This document shows, piece by piece, positions 55,582-63,162 of a stretch of DNA of 64,000 bases. The notes below the pieces were generated by a model, which was not told the origin of the DNA, searched no databases, and saw only the letters and a program-made list of their open reading frames with translations. The translations under genes were made by a program, and so were the position numbers. This stretch comes from JBBQWR01 sp038210495. GTDB lineage: Bacteria; Planctomycetota; Planctomycetia; Pirellulales; DATAWG01. Each line of letters begins with the position of its first letter. The first letter of the stretch is position 1. The stretch lies in the NCBI GenBank assembly GCA_038210495.1, contig JBBQWR010000026.1, forward strand, positions 9,182 through 73,181. The letters are read 5' to 3'.

Positions 55582-56847
55582 ATGCTCAGCTATCCCGACT
55601 TCTTCCGTGTCCGCCAAAACTGGCCCCGCCCTAAAATCTCCGATCTCCCCGAATCCCTCGAAGCCGAACTCGCCAAACTCCGCCTCGCGGACAAAAAGCT
55701 TGCCGGCGCGAGCATCGCCATCGCCGTTGGCAGCCGCGGCATCGCCCAACTCGGCATCCTGGTTCGCGGCATCGTCCAACACTTCACAAGCCTCGGCGCT
55801 AAGCCCTTCATCGTCCCGGCCATGGGTAGCCACGGCGGCGCCACCGCCGACGGCCAGCGACACATCCTCGAAGCTTACGGCGTCACCGAACAGTTTTGCG
55901 GCTGCCCGATCCGATCCAGCATGGAGACGGTCGTCGTCGATCGCGCCGCGGATGGCTTTCCGATTCACTTCGATCGGCTCGCGTCTGAGGCCGATCATGT
56001 GTTCGTGTGCGCCCGGGTCAAGCCGCACACTTGGTTCGTCGGCTCGATCGAAAGCGGCCTGATGAAGATGCTACTGGTCGGCCTGGGCAAGCACGACGGC
56101 GCCAAAATCTTTCACCGCGCGGTGCAAGAATACAGCTTCGAGCAGATCGTCCGGGGCGTGGCGGATCGCGTCCTCAACCGCTGCCGGATCATCGGCGGCT
56201 TGGCCGTCGTGGAAAATGCGTATAAAGAGCTCGCCCAGCTAACGGCCGTGCAACCGGCCGACTTTCCCGCCTGCGACCAACAACTGCTCGTGCTCGCGAA
56301 GCAAAACATGCCGCGGTTGCCGTTTCAACACGTGCATTTGCTAATCGTCGACGAAATCGGCAAGGACATCAGCGGCGCCGGGATGGACACCAACGTCGTC
56401 GGACGAAAGTTCAACGACCACGCCGCCCTGCCCGACGAGTATCCCAAAGTCCGGCGAATCATCGTCCGCCGCTTGACCCAGGCCTCGAACGGCAGCGCCC
56501 ACGGCATCGGCATCGCCGAATTCTGCAAAGCCAGCCTGATCCGCTCCTCCGACCGCGCCGCGACCTGGATTAACGGCCTCACCAGCGGCCACATGTCGGG
56601 CTCCGTTTACCCGATCCACTTCGAAACCGATCGAGAACTCCTCGACGCCGCACTACCCACGATCGGCCTAACCGAGCCCCCCGACGCGAAATTGCTCTGG
56701 ATCAAAAACACAATCGACCTCGCGGAAGTCGAATGCTCGGCCGCCTACCTTCCAGAAGCCAAAACCCGCCCCGATTTGGAAATCCTGACCGATCTGCGCC
56801 CCTTATCAATCGCACCCGACGGCAATTTGCCGGATTTTAAAGGATAG
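55582..56847 (+). CDS. LarA-like nickel-pincer-dependent isomerase (lactate racemase family)
   Basis: This 421-aa protein matches the LarA N-terminal domain (DUF2088) superfamily. SIAIAVGSRGIAQLGILVRG and PFIVPAMGSHGGATADGQR are the N-terminal Rossmann-like blocks, and HVFVCARVKPHTWFVGSIES followed by GLMKMLLVGLGKHDGA is the cofactor region. H84, H149, K162 and H171 or H178 are candidates for the proton-relay histidines, the pincer-linked lysine and the Ni ligand, by analogy with LarA H108, H174, K184 and H200; alignment would be needed to assign them. LarA homologues act on many 2-hydroxy acids. The pincer synthesis genes larB, larC and larE are not in the window. Substrate unknown. Confidence 0.78.
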   Translation: MLSYPDFFRVRQNWPRPKISDLPESLEAELAKLRLADKKLAGASIAIAVGSRGIAQLGILVRGIVQHFTSLGAKPFIVPAMGSHGGATADGQRHILEAYGVTEQFCGCPIRSSMETVVVDRAADGFPIHFDRLASEADHVFVCARVKPHTWFVGSIESGLMKMLLVGLGKHDGAKIFHRAVQEYSFEQIVRGVADRVLNRCRIIGGLAVVENAYKELAQLTAVQPADFPACDQQLLVLAKQNMPRLPFQHVHLLIVDEIGKDISGAGMDTNVVGRKFNDHAALPDEYPKVRRIIVRRLTQASNGSAHGIGIAEFCKASLIRSSDRAATWINGLTSGHMSGSVYPIHFETDRELLDAALPTIGLTEPPDAKLLWIKNTIDLAEVECSAAYLPEAKTRPDLEILTDLRPLSIAPDGNLPDFKG

Positions 56848-56861
56848 AATTTCTCCGAATT

Positions 56862-57440
56862 TCACTGCCAAGTCCCACGAAAGGCGATTGGGTTCCCCAT
56901 TGCCTTCTCACTCGTTGTCACCGCCTTGCGACGCTGACCCATCATAAAGCCTCCTGCCATCAAGCCGCCGATCCACGCCAGCGACAAGCAACTCGGCTCG
57001 GTAATCACTGCAAAATCGCTGTTGTGATTTAGCACAGCCCATACATCGTGGTGCGAGGTATCCACGCCCCAGGCTCCAATGTAGTCCGATAGATTTGTGT
57101 CGTTAAACGCAGTTTGGAATGCTGCAAATGATCCTTGAAACTTTCGCTGTGTCGGCGTTGCAATGTTGCCTATATCGCCTAATACGGATTCTGCCAGAGC
57201 GGCCTTCCGCCAGGGCCGCCGGTTGGGTTTAGCCAAGCTAAATAGACTGCCTTCGGCTGTCTGGCTGAGTTCATTGCTCAACAGTACTTGGTCATAGGTC
57301 ATTTGCAGCACGAATGGATCAGTATGAATTGGGCTACCGCTAGAACCCGTCCGTCCCAAATTCAGCACGTCACTGACCAGCGACGAATTAATCGTCGGCA
57401 ATGGCGGACTGGTTGGACTTCCCCCCAGACCGAGACCCAT
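56862..57440 (-). pseudogene. C-terminal fragment of a PEP-CTERM extracellular protein
   Basis: This 192-aa frame has no signal peptide. Its content matches the tail end of large planctomycete repeat proteins: DPFVLQMTYDQVLL, then WGVDTSHHDVWAVLNHNSDF and AVITEPSCLSLAWIGGLMAG with the basic QRRK stop-transfer. The PEP-CTERM core reads EPS and is followed by 18 unusual extra residues before the stop, so the anchor itself may be impaired. The upstream part of the parent gene is absent: position 57440 and beyond holds unrelated text. I read it as a relic of a gene destroyed by rearrangement; a short expressed remnant is possible but would not be exported. Confidence 0.6.
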
Positions 57441-57644
57441 TTTATTGGCAGTCGGTAATCTAATGCGCCAGTCGAATACGGGACTGCAAGATTTGTCGTG
57501 GAGAGCGCAATTGGACTTGAAAAGACGATCGGATTCACCGTTCAGGCCCTATTATAGCAGTGGAACTCTGAATGACGCTCGGCGCGCCGGCCGTGCCCCC
57601 GCGAGCCCACCCCGATCATCGACCTGCGGGAGTAAAATGGATAC

Positions 57645-57911
57645 GTGAATTCCTATTCGAGCTGCGTCCCCTTTGTTTTCCCCCCTTTGTTTTCCCCGAT
57701 CGTCAAAGCCGGCGAGGCCCTATCCTGTATGCCGATCGTCGTCATGACCGGTTCGGAGTCCGAAGAAGATCGGCTTCGCAGCCAGTTCCTGCAGGTCGAC
57801 GGCTATGTGACCAAGCCCGTCGATGGCGATAAATTTCGTCGGATCATTCAAGAATTGAAGCGATTTTGGCACACGGATCTCATTCTGCCAGGCATCGCGC
57901 TTACCCCGTAG
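57645..57911 (+). pseudogene. Response-regulator receiver domain fragment (Rcp1-like C-terminal half)
   Basis: The frame CMPIVVMTGSESEEDRLRSQ then FLQVDGYVTKPVDGDKFRRI and IQELKRFWHTDLILP is the second half of an Rcp1-type receiver: strand 4 with the Thr switch (VVMTGS), strand 5 with the conserved Lys (VTKPVD) and helix 5 with FW. The phospho-acceptor Asp and the N-terminal half are missing. Homology begins near 57725; upstream is low-complexity text (CGTCCCCTTTGTTTTCCCCC) belonging to the GGGGAC repeat family, which probably marks the break point. The gene is not functional as it stands. Confidence 0.7.
57664..57695. repeat. GGGGAC-family element at a pseudogene break point
   Basis: GCGTCCCCTTTG followed by a degenerate CCCCCCTTTG copy: the inverse reads CAAAGGGGACGC. 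It directly precedes the surviving half of the response regulator. Confidence 0.6.
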
Positions 57912-58036
57912 CCGTAGCTCAGGCTGCCGTGGCGCTTCCGTAGCTCAGGCTTCTAGCCTGAGTTGTGAAGACTCAGCCCTTTCTTCGCGTCCAATCATCC
58001 GGGGCTTCGGCGAAGCGCCTCCAGCCCCGGCCACCC
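57911..58036. repeat. Two dispersed repeats downstream of the response-regulator fragment
   Basis: 57917-57963 holds GTAGCTCAGGCT text and the palindrome CTCAGGCTTCTAGCCTGAG. 57997-58036 is the best plus-orientation copy of the GGGGCTTCGGCGAAGCGCC family (ends CCAGCCCCGGCCACCC). Nothing else is seen up to 58107. Confidence 0.7.
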
Positions 58037-58107
58037 TCCGCATCAACCGCCCTCATCCTCCCCTTGTCCCTGACCCCTGACCCCTTGCCCTCTAACCCCG
58101 CTCCCCC

Positions 58108-58683
58108 TCACGCCGCGTCGATCTTCTCGCAAATGTCATCGCAAACTCGCCGATTGTGCGGCATCAGCGTGTGCAGCGGCAGCCAGATTTTAAACTCGCT
58201 GGCCCTGGGCCAGCGACTGCTCGTGGCCGGCACGACCATCAGATCCAGCGGTGTCCAATAGGCATGCAGGGCGACGCCGCTGAGGCAATCGGCCGTGCTT
58301 TCGAGCTCGCGCAAAAGCGGGCTGCCCGGCCGCAAGTCGCGGGTTCCTTGGCCCGGATAGAGATACGCCGTGAGGGCGCCTTGATGGGGACTCGAAATCG
58401 TGAACAGGGCTTTCGTGCGGCGGTAACCGTCCATCCGCTGCACGTAGTGTCGCGCGACAATCCCGCCCATGCTGAAGCCCACGATCGCCAGCGGCGCGCC
58501 AGCCCCAAATTCTTGATCCGCGATTTCGCCAAGCTTGCGAGCCAAATCGGCGATCCCATGCCGCGCGTCGTTCGGCCTCAGCGACGGCGAAATGCAATTA
58601 TGCCCCCGCGCGACCAACTGCCGCTGGAGCCGACGAAAAATCCAGCCCCGATTCATGAATCCGTGGACGAGAATGACATTCAT
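58108..58683 (-). CDS. Alpha/beta hydrolase, lipase-like
   Basis: This 191-aa protein has the lipase-type alpha/beta hydrolase core. NVILVHGFMNRGWIFRRLQR is the oxyanion-hole strand, VGFSMGGIVARHYVQ the nucleophile elbow (GFSMG), and FTISSPHQGALTAYLYPG is typical of PGAP1/triacylglycerol-lipase-like members. LHTLMPHNRRVCDDI near the end may carry the catalytic His. I chose the ATG at 58683 because it begins the first strand; an in-frame ATG at 58770 would add 29 residues without homology. No signal peptide, so cytoplasmic or peripheral. It lies just left of the IS701-type insertion. Confidence 0.8.
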   Translation of the reverse strand: MNVILVHGFMNRGWIFRRLQRQLVARGHNCISPSLRPNDARHGIADLARKLGEIADQEFGAGAPLAIVGFSMGGIVARHYVQRMDGYRRTKALFTISSPHQGALTAYLYPGQGTRDLRPGSPLLRELESTADCLSGVALHAYWTPLDLMVVPATSSRWPRASEFKIWLPLHTLMPHNRRVCDDICEKIDAA

Positions 58684-58812
58684 CGAAGTACGCAAATAGG
58701 GATTGCCTGCGCGCGGACGCAAATCCGCGTGCTCGATCGATCGCGACCATTTGATTGGCGCAGCCTGCAACGTCGCTATCCTAGTCCAGACGCATTCCCA
58801 TGGGAATTATAA

Positions 58813-60372
58813 TACTACAGCGCTAACTTTTGCCCCATCCGCAACGAGGCAGACCGGTCAGGCGGATGCCCAGCGCGGCGAGTTTCTTGCGGGTCGTTCG
58901 GGTGTGGCTGCGGCGCGCTGCGGCATTGCGCCGCTGCGTGTACGCGAGTTCGGCCGCCGCGGCGTCGAGAATCAGTCGGGCGGCCCGCCGTCCCAAGCCC
59001 CACGAGCGCACCAAGGCGGCCGCCGCCGTGCGAATCTGGCAGACCGTCAACTCCGGATTTTCCCCCCCGCAGTTCTTGCTGCGTCTCCGATAGGAACAGA
59101 TGGCTCACGGCCGTGATCGCTTGATGCCGCATGAGACCTAAGTACGACCGTCCCTCGAAGTGATCGAAGCCCAGTTCGGTCTTCTGATCTTCAAAGCAGC
59201 GTTCCACGCGCCAACGCGAGAAGGCGACGTGCAACAGTTCTTGCGCCGGAGTCTCCGCCGGGGCGTTGCTGACAAAGAACTTCACCTGCAACACCTCGCG
59301 CACGTTGCGAGCCACAAACAGGTGGATCGCCTGCGCGGCGGGCAAGCCCTGCTCGTCCTTGGGCGTCAGCAGCACATGCTTGGTCTCCCAGACCATCGGG
59401 CCCTTCTGCGTGTCTTTGATCCGCCACCGCGTCCAGGCTTGATCGCGCAAGGCGGGCGAATAGTTCAGATGATGTTCCACATCGCGCGCCGGAGCCTCGC
59501 CCGCGCCCAACCGCGGCGTGGCCCGGCCTCGTCCGCGACCATGCCGATGATAAGGCCGATCGGTCACATAAGGCGTCCGCAACCAGCCCGTGAACGTACG
59601 CGGAACTTCCGCCACATAGCGCTGCTCGCGCGCGTCCAATTGCCGCAAAAATTCGGGCTTTCCCCCATAACCCTCGTCGAACGTCAGATAGGCGAACGAC
59701 ACCCCGTTGGCTCGCGCGTGATCGTACAGTTCCAATGCGATCCGCCATTTCGGCCGATATACCATCTCGGCGGGAATGTGCGCCGCGCGGCAGCGCGAAC
59801 GATCTTCCGACCAACTCTCGGGCAAGAACAACTCGCTGTCCAGCAGGCAATGGAAGTCGTCGACCGCGTAGCCCAGATGGACCGTCGTCACGCAATTGTC
59901 TTTCTTGCCGGTGGCCCCGCACCACTGACGTTGCACGCCCGGCGTCTTGTCTCCCTTCTTCGGACACCCGGTTTCGTCGATCAGGCCGACCGAGTGTTCG
60001 CTGGTGTGGTCCCGCGCGATGCGCCATTGCAACGTATCGATCAATTGGTCTTGGTCCCACGCCAAGGAATTGAGAAACTGTTGCAAGGTTCGCGGAGCCA
60101 CGCCGGCCGCCAATGCGATCGGCTCGACGCTCTTGCGATCCAGCTTCGATAACTGGCCGGTGACGTACGTGTTCAAATGCGCGCGGGTGTCCGAGCGGCC
60201 GAAGCACTCGCCGAACGATTGAAGATATTTCCGTAACTTCGGTTTCAAACCACGAATCTCGACGGCGTCCATACCTGGTTCTCCGGGAAGGCGATCATGA
60301 GCCGGTCCTCCGACCCCAACCAAGTCTCGCCGATTCCGACAGATTCACCAAGAGGAACCTGGCGCTGTAGTA
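58813..60372 (-). mobile_element. IS701-family insertion sequence, complete with ends
   Basis: The 1560-bp element is bounded by TACTACAGCGC (58813-58823) and its inverse GCGCTGTAGTA (60362-60372). Both sides are flanked by ATAA (58809-58812 and 60373-60376), a 4-bp target duplication of the size expected for IS701. The single transposase gene occupies nearly the whole length on the minus strand. Intact ends and duplication argue for a recent insertion. Confidence 0.85.
58823..60272 (-). pseudogene. IS701-family DDE transposase, frameshifted near its C-terminus
   Basis: The transposase (start ATG at 60272, MDAVEIRGLKPKLRKYLQSF) has IALAAGVAPRTLQQFLNSLA, the first catalytic block GLIDETGCPKKGDKTPGVQR, LTFDEGYGGKPEFLRQL (second Asp) and HVAFSRWRVERCFEDQKTEL (YREK-like Glu block). 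After residue about 407 (SETQQEL) the frame runs into unrelated Arg/Gly-rich sequence and stops at 58815. The real C-terminus (PELTVCQIRTAAAALVRSW to LPRCGWGKS, stop at 58823) lies in the +1 frame. The shift is at a run of seven G (coding strand) near 59063; six G would restore one continuous frame. Either a mutation, a sequencing error or slippage is possible. Confidence 0.85.
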
Positions 60373-60376
60373 ATAA

Positions 60377-60577
60377 CGCCTGCGTCCGAATCGCTTAGCG
60401 CAGGGCTGCCGCTATCCGATTCTGGCGGACGAATTTGTACGACAAAGGACAGTAGCCCTATGAACGCCAAGTGATGTAACAGGCCGGTGATCACGAATAG
60501 GGACGTGTAGCTGCTGGTCAGTGTATTGATGCGGCCAACGAGCAGTTGGTAGAGCGCGGCGGCGGGGGAGTCTGGAA
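60377..60577 (-). pseudogene. C-terminal fragment, probable MFS transporter
   Basis: On the minus strand the frame reads LYQLLVGRINTLTSSYTSLF then VITGLLHHLAFIGLLSFVVQ and IRPPES, a last transmembrane helix plus tail like those of hexuronate/ACS-type MFS transporters (SYTPLFxIAG). The N-terminal eleven helices are absent; the fragment starts at the GGGGAC element (60575-60597). The IS701 insertion lies only a few codons before the original stop. Family assignment rests on one helix and is tentative. Confidence 0.45.
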
Positions 60578-60597
60578 CGAGTCGCGTCCCCTTTCTC
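60575..60597. repeat. GGGGACGCGACTCGTTC element at a junction of two broken genes
   Basis: GAACGAGTCGCGTCCCCTTTC is the inverse of AAAGGGGACGCGACTCGTTC. On its left the MFS fragment begins, on its right the glutaminase fragment begins 8 bp away; both are truncated exactly here. Confidence 0.85.
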
Positions 60598-60604
60598 CCG
60601 TCCG

Positions 60605-60871
60605 TGCGGGATGTACGACTATGCGGGGGAATGGGCGTTTCGCGTGGGCATTCCCTCCAAGAGCGGCGTCGGCGGCGGAATCGTCGGCGTCATCCCCGGG
60701 CAACTGGGCATCGGCATCTTTTCTTCGCCGCTAGACGCCAAGGGCAACAGCGTCCGCGGCATCAAGGCCAGCCTCGATCTATCCGAACGCTTCGGGCTGC
60801 ACTGCTTTGAATCCGGGTACGCGGGCCCGCGCATCGGTGATTTGTTGGCGCCGAGTCGGACGCGGAAGTAA
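60605..60871 (+). pseudogene. Glutaminase (GlsA) C-terminal fragment
   Basis: CGMYDYAGEWAFRVGIPSKS then GVGGGIVGVIPGQLGIGIFS and SPLDAKGNSVRGIKAS match the end of serine-dependent beta-lactamase-fold glutaminases (usual form CGMYDxSGEFAYRVGLPAKSGVGGGI). The N-terminal two thirds with the catalytic SxxK are missing. Homology begins right after a GGGGACGCGACTC element. The stop at the natural C-terminus is kept. Non-functional relic. Confidence 0.8.
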
Positions 60872-61069
60872 GCCGATGCCGTCAAGGCGACTCGCCAGCG
60901 AATCACGCAGTTCAAAGCTCCGATTCGCCGACTACTTCACTGACGCTTTCGTAGTCGACGAGCGTCGGCGTCCCCGCCGCGCTCAGGTAGAATGCCACGC
61001 CGCCACGAGTGATTTAACTTCGGTCGGGTCGTCTAAGTAGAATGTCCCCTTCTCCTCAGCCAATGACGG
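60872..61069. other. Degraded stretch between gene fragments
   Basis: A minus-strand open stretch (about 60999-60912) reads AFYLSAAGTPTLVDYESVSE followed by VVGESEL and stop; it looks like the tail of a protein gene that I cannot identify. It ends near the GGGGACATTCTACTT repeat at 61035-61055. No complete gene. Confidence 0.4.
61035..61055. repeat. GGGGACATTCTACTT element, left member of an inverted pair
   Basis: AAGTAGAATGTCCCCTTCTC: inverse copy at 61747-61773 (GAAAAAGGGGACATTCTACTT). The pair flanks the gene at 61070-61708. Confidence 0.85.
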
Positions 61070-61708
61070 CTAATCGTTCAGCGCCTGACCCCAAATTGCG
61101 CGACACCTTCGCATGTCGTAGCCCCATGCGTAGGATTCTTGATACTTGTTTTCGGCCACAGCCCCGACGTTTACTCGAAAATAAGTGTTCACGATGCCCC
61201 TTCTGGGCATGATGAAGAAGCAGCAACGATCCAGAAAGCTGGGTTGGTGCGGAAGTGCGGTCAGATCGAGATCTCGCCCCTGCCGTTTTGCTTTGGCTTG
61301 GAGGTCGACGAGGTCCGTCCAGTAACGCGAATCCTCAAGTCCGAGAGTCTGGATTCCTACGCAAAACGCTAGATCGAATGACCTCGACGAGCCCTTCGGA
61401 GTTTTCAGTAGTCCCGCAAATGCCCAATTCTTTCTACCGTCACGATCCTTAATTGTTCGGTTTACGATATTGCAATTCGCGCACTTGATCTCAACAGATC
61501 GCCGCCTGCTGCCAACCACGACCATTGCATCGCCGGCACAAGTACTGTCACCGTGACGCCCCAAGGGGATGTAAATATCCGTAATCGGCAAGCCGATCCT
61601 GTGAATCAAGAAGCTTTTGAAGATGATCTTTCCCATTACGTCACCGTCGATGTAGCGAGCGTATTCGGCTTCTATCGAGGGTGATTTCACGTCGAGGAAT
61701 CCTGGCAT
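61070..61708 (-). CDS. Hypothetical protein with PD-(D/E)XK-like motif
   Basis: This 212-aa protein starts at the ATG at 61708 (MPGFLDVKSPSIEAEYARYI); the longer frame to 61972 translates two GGGGAC repeats and is rejected. D60 (STCAGDAMVVVG) and E73-I-K75 (RRRSVEIKCANCN) form a D-x12-E-x-K pattern typical of PD-(D/E)XK nucleases, in the right order and on predicted strands. SFDLAFCVGIQTLGLEDSRY and a Cys pair (DRCCFFIMPRRG) follow. It could be a restriction-type endonuclease; no methyltransferase accompanies it. An inverted pair of GGGGACATTCTACTT repeats brackets it. AT-richer codon use than its neighbours suggests transfer. Function not established. Confidence 0.6.
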   Translation of the reverse strand: MPGFLDVKSPSIEAEYARYIDGDVMGKIIFKSFLIHRIGLPITDIYIPLGRHGDSTCAGDAMVVVGSRRRSVEIKCANCNIVNRTIKDRDGRKNWAFAGLLKTPKGSSRSFDLAFCVGIQTLGLEDSRYWTDLVDLQAKAKRQGRDLDLTALPHQPSFLDRCCFFIMPRRGIVNTYFRVNVGAVAENKYQESYAWGYDMRRCRAIWGQALND

Positions 61709-61746
61709 AGTTGTGTCCGTTAGGGCAGGTTGTGTCGAAAGAAAAA

Positions 61747-61773
61747 GAAGAAAAAGGGGACATTCTACTTTTG
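61747..61773. repeat. GGGGACATTCTACTT element, right member of an inverted pair
   Basis: GAAAAAGGGGACATTCTACTT, the inverse of 61035-61055 over about 20 bases. It lies 40 bp upstream of the start of the PD-(D/E)XK-like gene. Confidence 0.85.
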
Positions 61774-61805
61774 CAAATCGCATGGCTCCTCTGTTTCGGA
61801 CCGGC

Positions 61806-61862
61806 AAAAGGGGACGCGACTCAAATCGAGAACGAGTCGCGTCCGTCGCGTCCCCTTTTTTT
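61806..61862. repeat. REPIN-like inverted pair of GGGGACGCGACTC
   Basis: AAAAGGGGACGCGACTC (61806-61822), an 11-base spacer, then GAGTCGCGTCC with an internal duplication GTCGCGTCC and CCTTTTTTT. Two REP-type units in opposite orientation, as in a REPIN. This is the best-formed copy of the family in the window. Confidence 0.85.
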
Positions 61863-61895
61863 CCGCTTGAAATCACTCGGCTTTCTCGGGCTGGC

Positions 61896-62150
61896 CTAGC
61901 CCCGCCCCGGCTTGCGTCCGCGTTTTCCGTTTCCGCTTGGAGGGGCCTTGAATTCGAGATCGGTGACGACAAGTAGGTCGACGATATTGAACGAATCGTC
62001 GGGCTGATAGATTACGGCCGTTCTGCCGCTTGGCGAATTGGCCATGAATTCGCGATGAAGCACGGGGATGTTGCGACCGTCGGCAAGGTGCATGATAAAC
62101 GGCTGAAAGGGCTCGGCGGAGCATGCGGCGCGCACTTGTTCGCTAATCAT
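61896..62150 (-). CDS. Small conserved planctomycete-type protein
   Basis: This 84-aa protein starts at the ATG at 62150 with GAGGA about 11 bases upstream. FQPFIMHLADGRNIPVLHRE, FMANSPSGRTAVIYQPDDSF and NIVDLLVVTDLEF form one compact domain, followed by a basic tail (KRGRKPGRG). Comparable small proteins with the FxPFxIHLADGR and YQPDDSxxIVDLLLVTDLE pattern are frequent in planctomycete genomes, often near mobile DNA. No function is known to me. An ATG at 62225 would add a 25-residue stretch without similarity. Confidence 0.7.
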   Translation of the reverse strand: MISEQVRAACSAEPFQPFIMHLADGRNIPVLHREFMANSPSGRTAVIYQPDDSFNIVDLLVVTDLEFKAPPSGNGKRGRKPGRG

Positions 62151-62287
62151 GATCTTGGATTCCTCACGGAAATAAAAAGGGCTTGCAAAAGACCGGCCGA
62201 TGCGCATTGCGGCGCCGGATATCAATGGCGCTGCAATTCACCTACGCTTTCATACCGTCGCAAGATTTGTCACCCCAAAGAAAAAAC

Positions 62288-62884
62288 TCAGGGAGACAGC
62301 TTGACCCGCTTCCAGTTGACAGCGTACCCGCTGCCGTCGTCGAAGCCGGTGGGCAGGATCTCGTAGGAGCCGCTGTACTGCAGGGTGTCGCCGTCGAGGC
62401 GGAAGATGGCCTTGCATGCCGTGCCCTTGTGTTCTCCTTCTTCGACGAACATATTTGCGATGGTTTGCTTTTCTCCGACGCTGACGATTTCGATTCGATT
62501 GTCGGTAAATTCTTCCAACGTGAATTTGCCCGTTTTACCCCATCGCCAACGGTCGCCTCGGATGATGAGCGTTTCATCGCCGCTGGTCCACTCCCCTTGC
62601 CATCTCGCGAGCTCTTTCTTGGCGGCGATTTGCTGGGGGGATAAGACCGCTCGCTTGAACGCGACCAGGCCGTTGCCAAGCGGGCCGACGAGGTCCCAAC
62701 CTTCGGCCGCAAGGGCGTTGAGTTTGTTCGTAGCTTCCCGCTCGTCCGGGGACACGGACGTTGCTTTGAACTCCCAGGCTTGGCCAGGGGCGGGGTGGTC
62801 CTGTCCCAGAGCACGGGCGCCCAGAACGGAAACCATTAGCGGCAAAACTGCAACGACTGCGAACAAAGGCGTGCGACGCGACAT
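62288..62884 (-). CDS. Secreted TIGR03067-type protein
   Basis: This 198-aa exported protein has a signal peptide (about 1-27, LFAVVAVLPLMVSVLGARAL). About 35-75 resembles a DUF4177-like segment (WEFKATSVSPDEREATNKLN then ALAAEGWDLVG). About 85-195 matches the lipocalin-like TIGR03067 domain: ELARWQGEWTSGDETLIIRG, FTLEEFTDNRIEIV and CKAIFRLDGDTLQYSGSY, ending NWKRVKLSP. The domain is abundant in planctomycetes and of unknown function. It is the last intact gene before the RHS and RAYT sequences. The upstream 62885-63137 shows nothing recognisable. Confidence 0.78.
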   Translation of the reverse strand: MSRRTPLFAVVAVLPLMVSVLGARALGQDHPAPGQAWEFKATSVSPDEREATNKLNALAAEGWDLVGPLGNGLVAFKRAVLSPQQIAAKKELARWQGEWTSGDETLIIRGDRWRWGKTGKFTLEEFTDNRIEIVSVGEKQTIANMFVEEGEHKGTACKAIFRLDGDTLQYSGSYEILPTGFDDGSGYAVNWKRVKLSP

Positions 62885-63137
62885 ATTCGTGTCCTCCCAA
62901 GATCAAAGAACGATGAACCTCAGCGGACCGCCCGCTGAGACAAGTCTGCGATTCGACGGATTCGCGCTTGCGGCCACGTGCGCCGCAGCGCTCGATTCGG
63001 CGTGACCAACCTTGATTGACTTGAAGACGCCGCTATTCTCGCACAAGGCGATTTGCGATACTAGCGGCGCAGTCGCCGCCATGCATTGAGGCCCCGCCGA
63101 CAGACTCTGAGCAGTTGACCGCGAGGGGCTTAGGACA

Positions 63138-63160
63138 AGAAAAGGGGACGCGACTCGTTC
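63138..63160. repeat. GGGGACGCGACTCGTTC element, left of RHS fragment
   Basis: AAAAGGGGACGCGACTCGTT in plus orientation, preceded by GGACAAG. The same orientation and the same GGACAAGAAAA prefix are found at the right end (63550-63588), so the RHS fragment lies between direct repeats. Confidence 0.88.
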
Positions 63161-63162
63161 TT

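Noticed and set aside
55154..56062. A 302-residue plus-strand frame overlapping the addB-like start and the LarA-like gene
   Set aside because: It is a Ser/Pro-rich out-of-frame translation of the LarA-like gene and of the intergenic repeat at 55382-55444.
58815..59065. Programmed -1 frameshifting in the IS701 transposase
   Set aside because: The G7 run precedes A4, but the correct C-terminus is in the +1 frame, not -1. An extra G by mutation or sequencing error is simpler.
61709..61972. N-terminal extension of the PD-(D/E)XK-like gene to an ATG at 61972
   Set aside because: Its 88 residues are encoded by the REPIN at 61806-61862 and the repeat at 61747; similarity to a protein start begins only at 61708.
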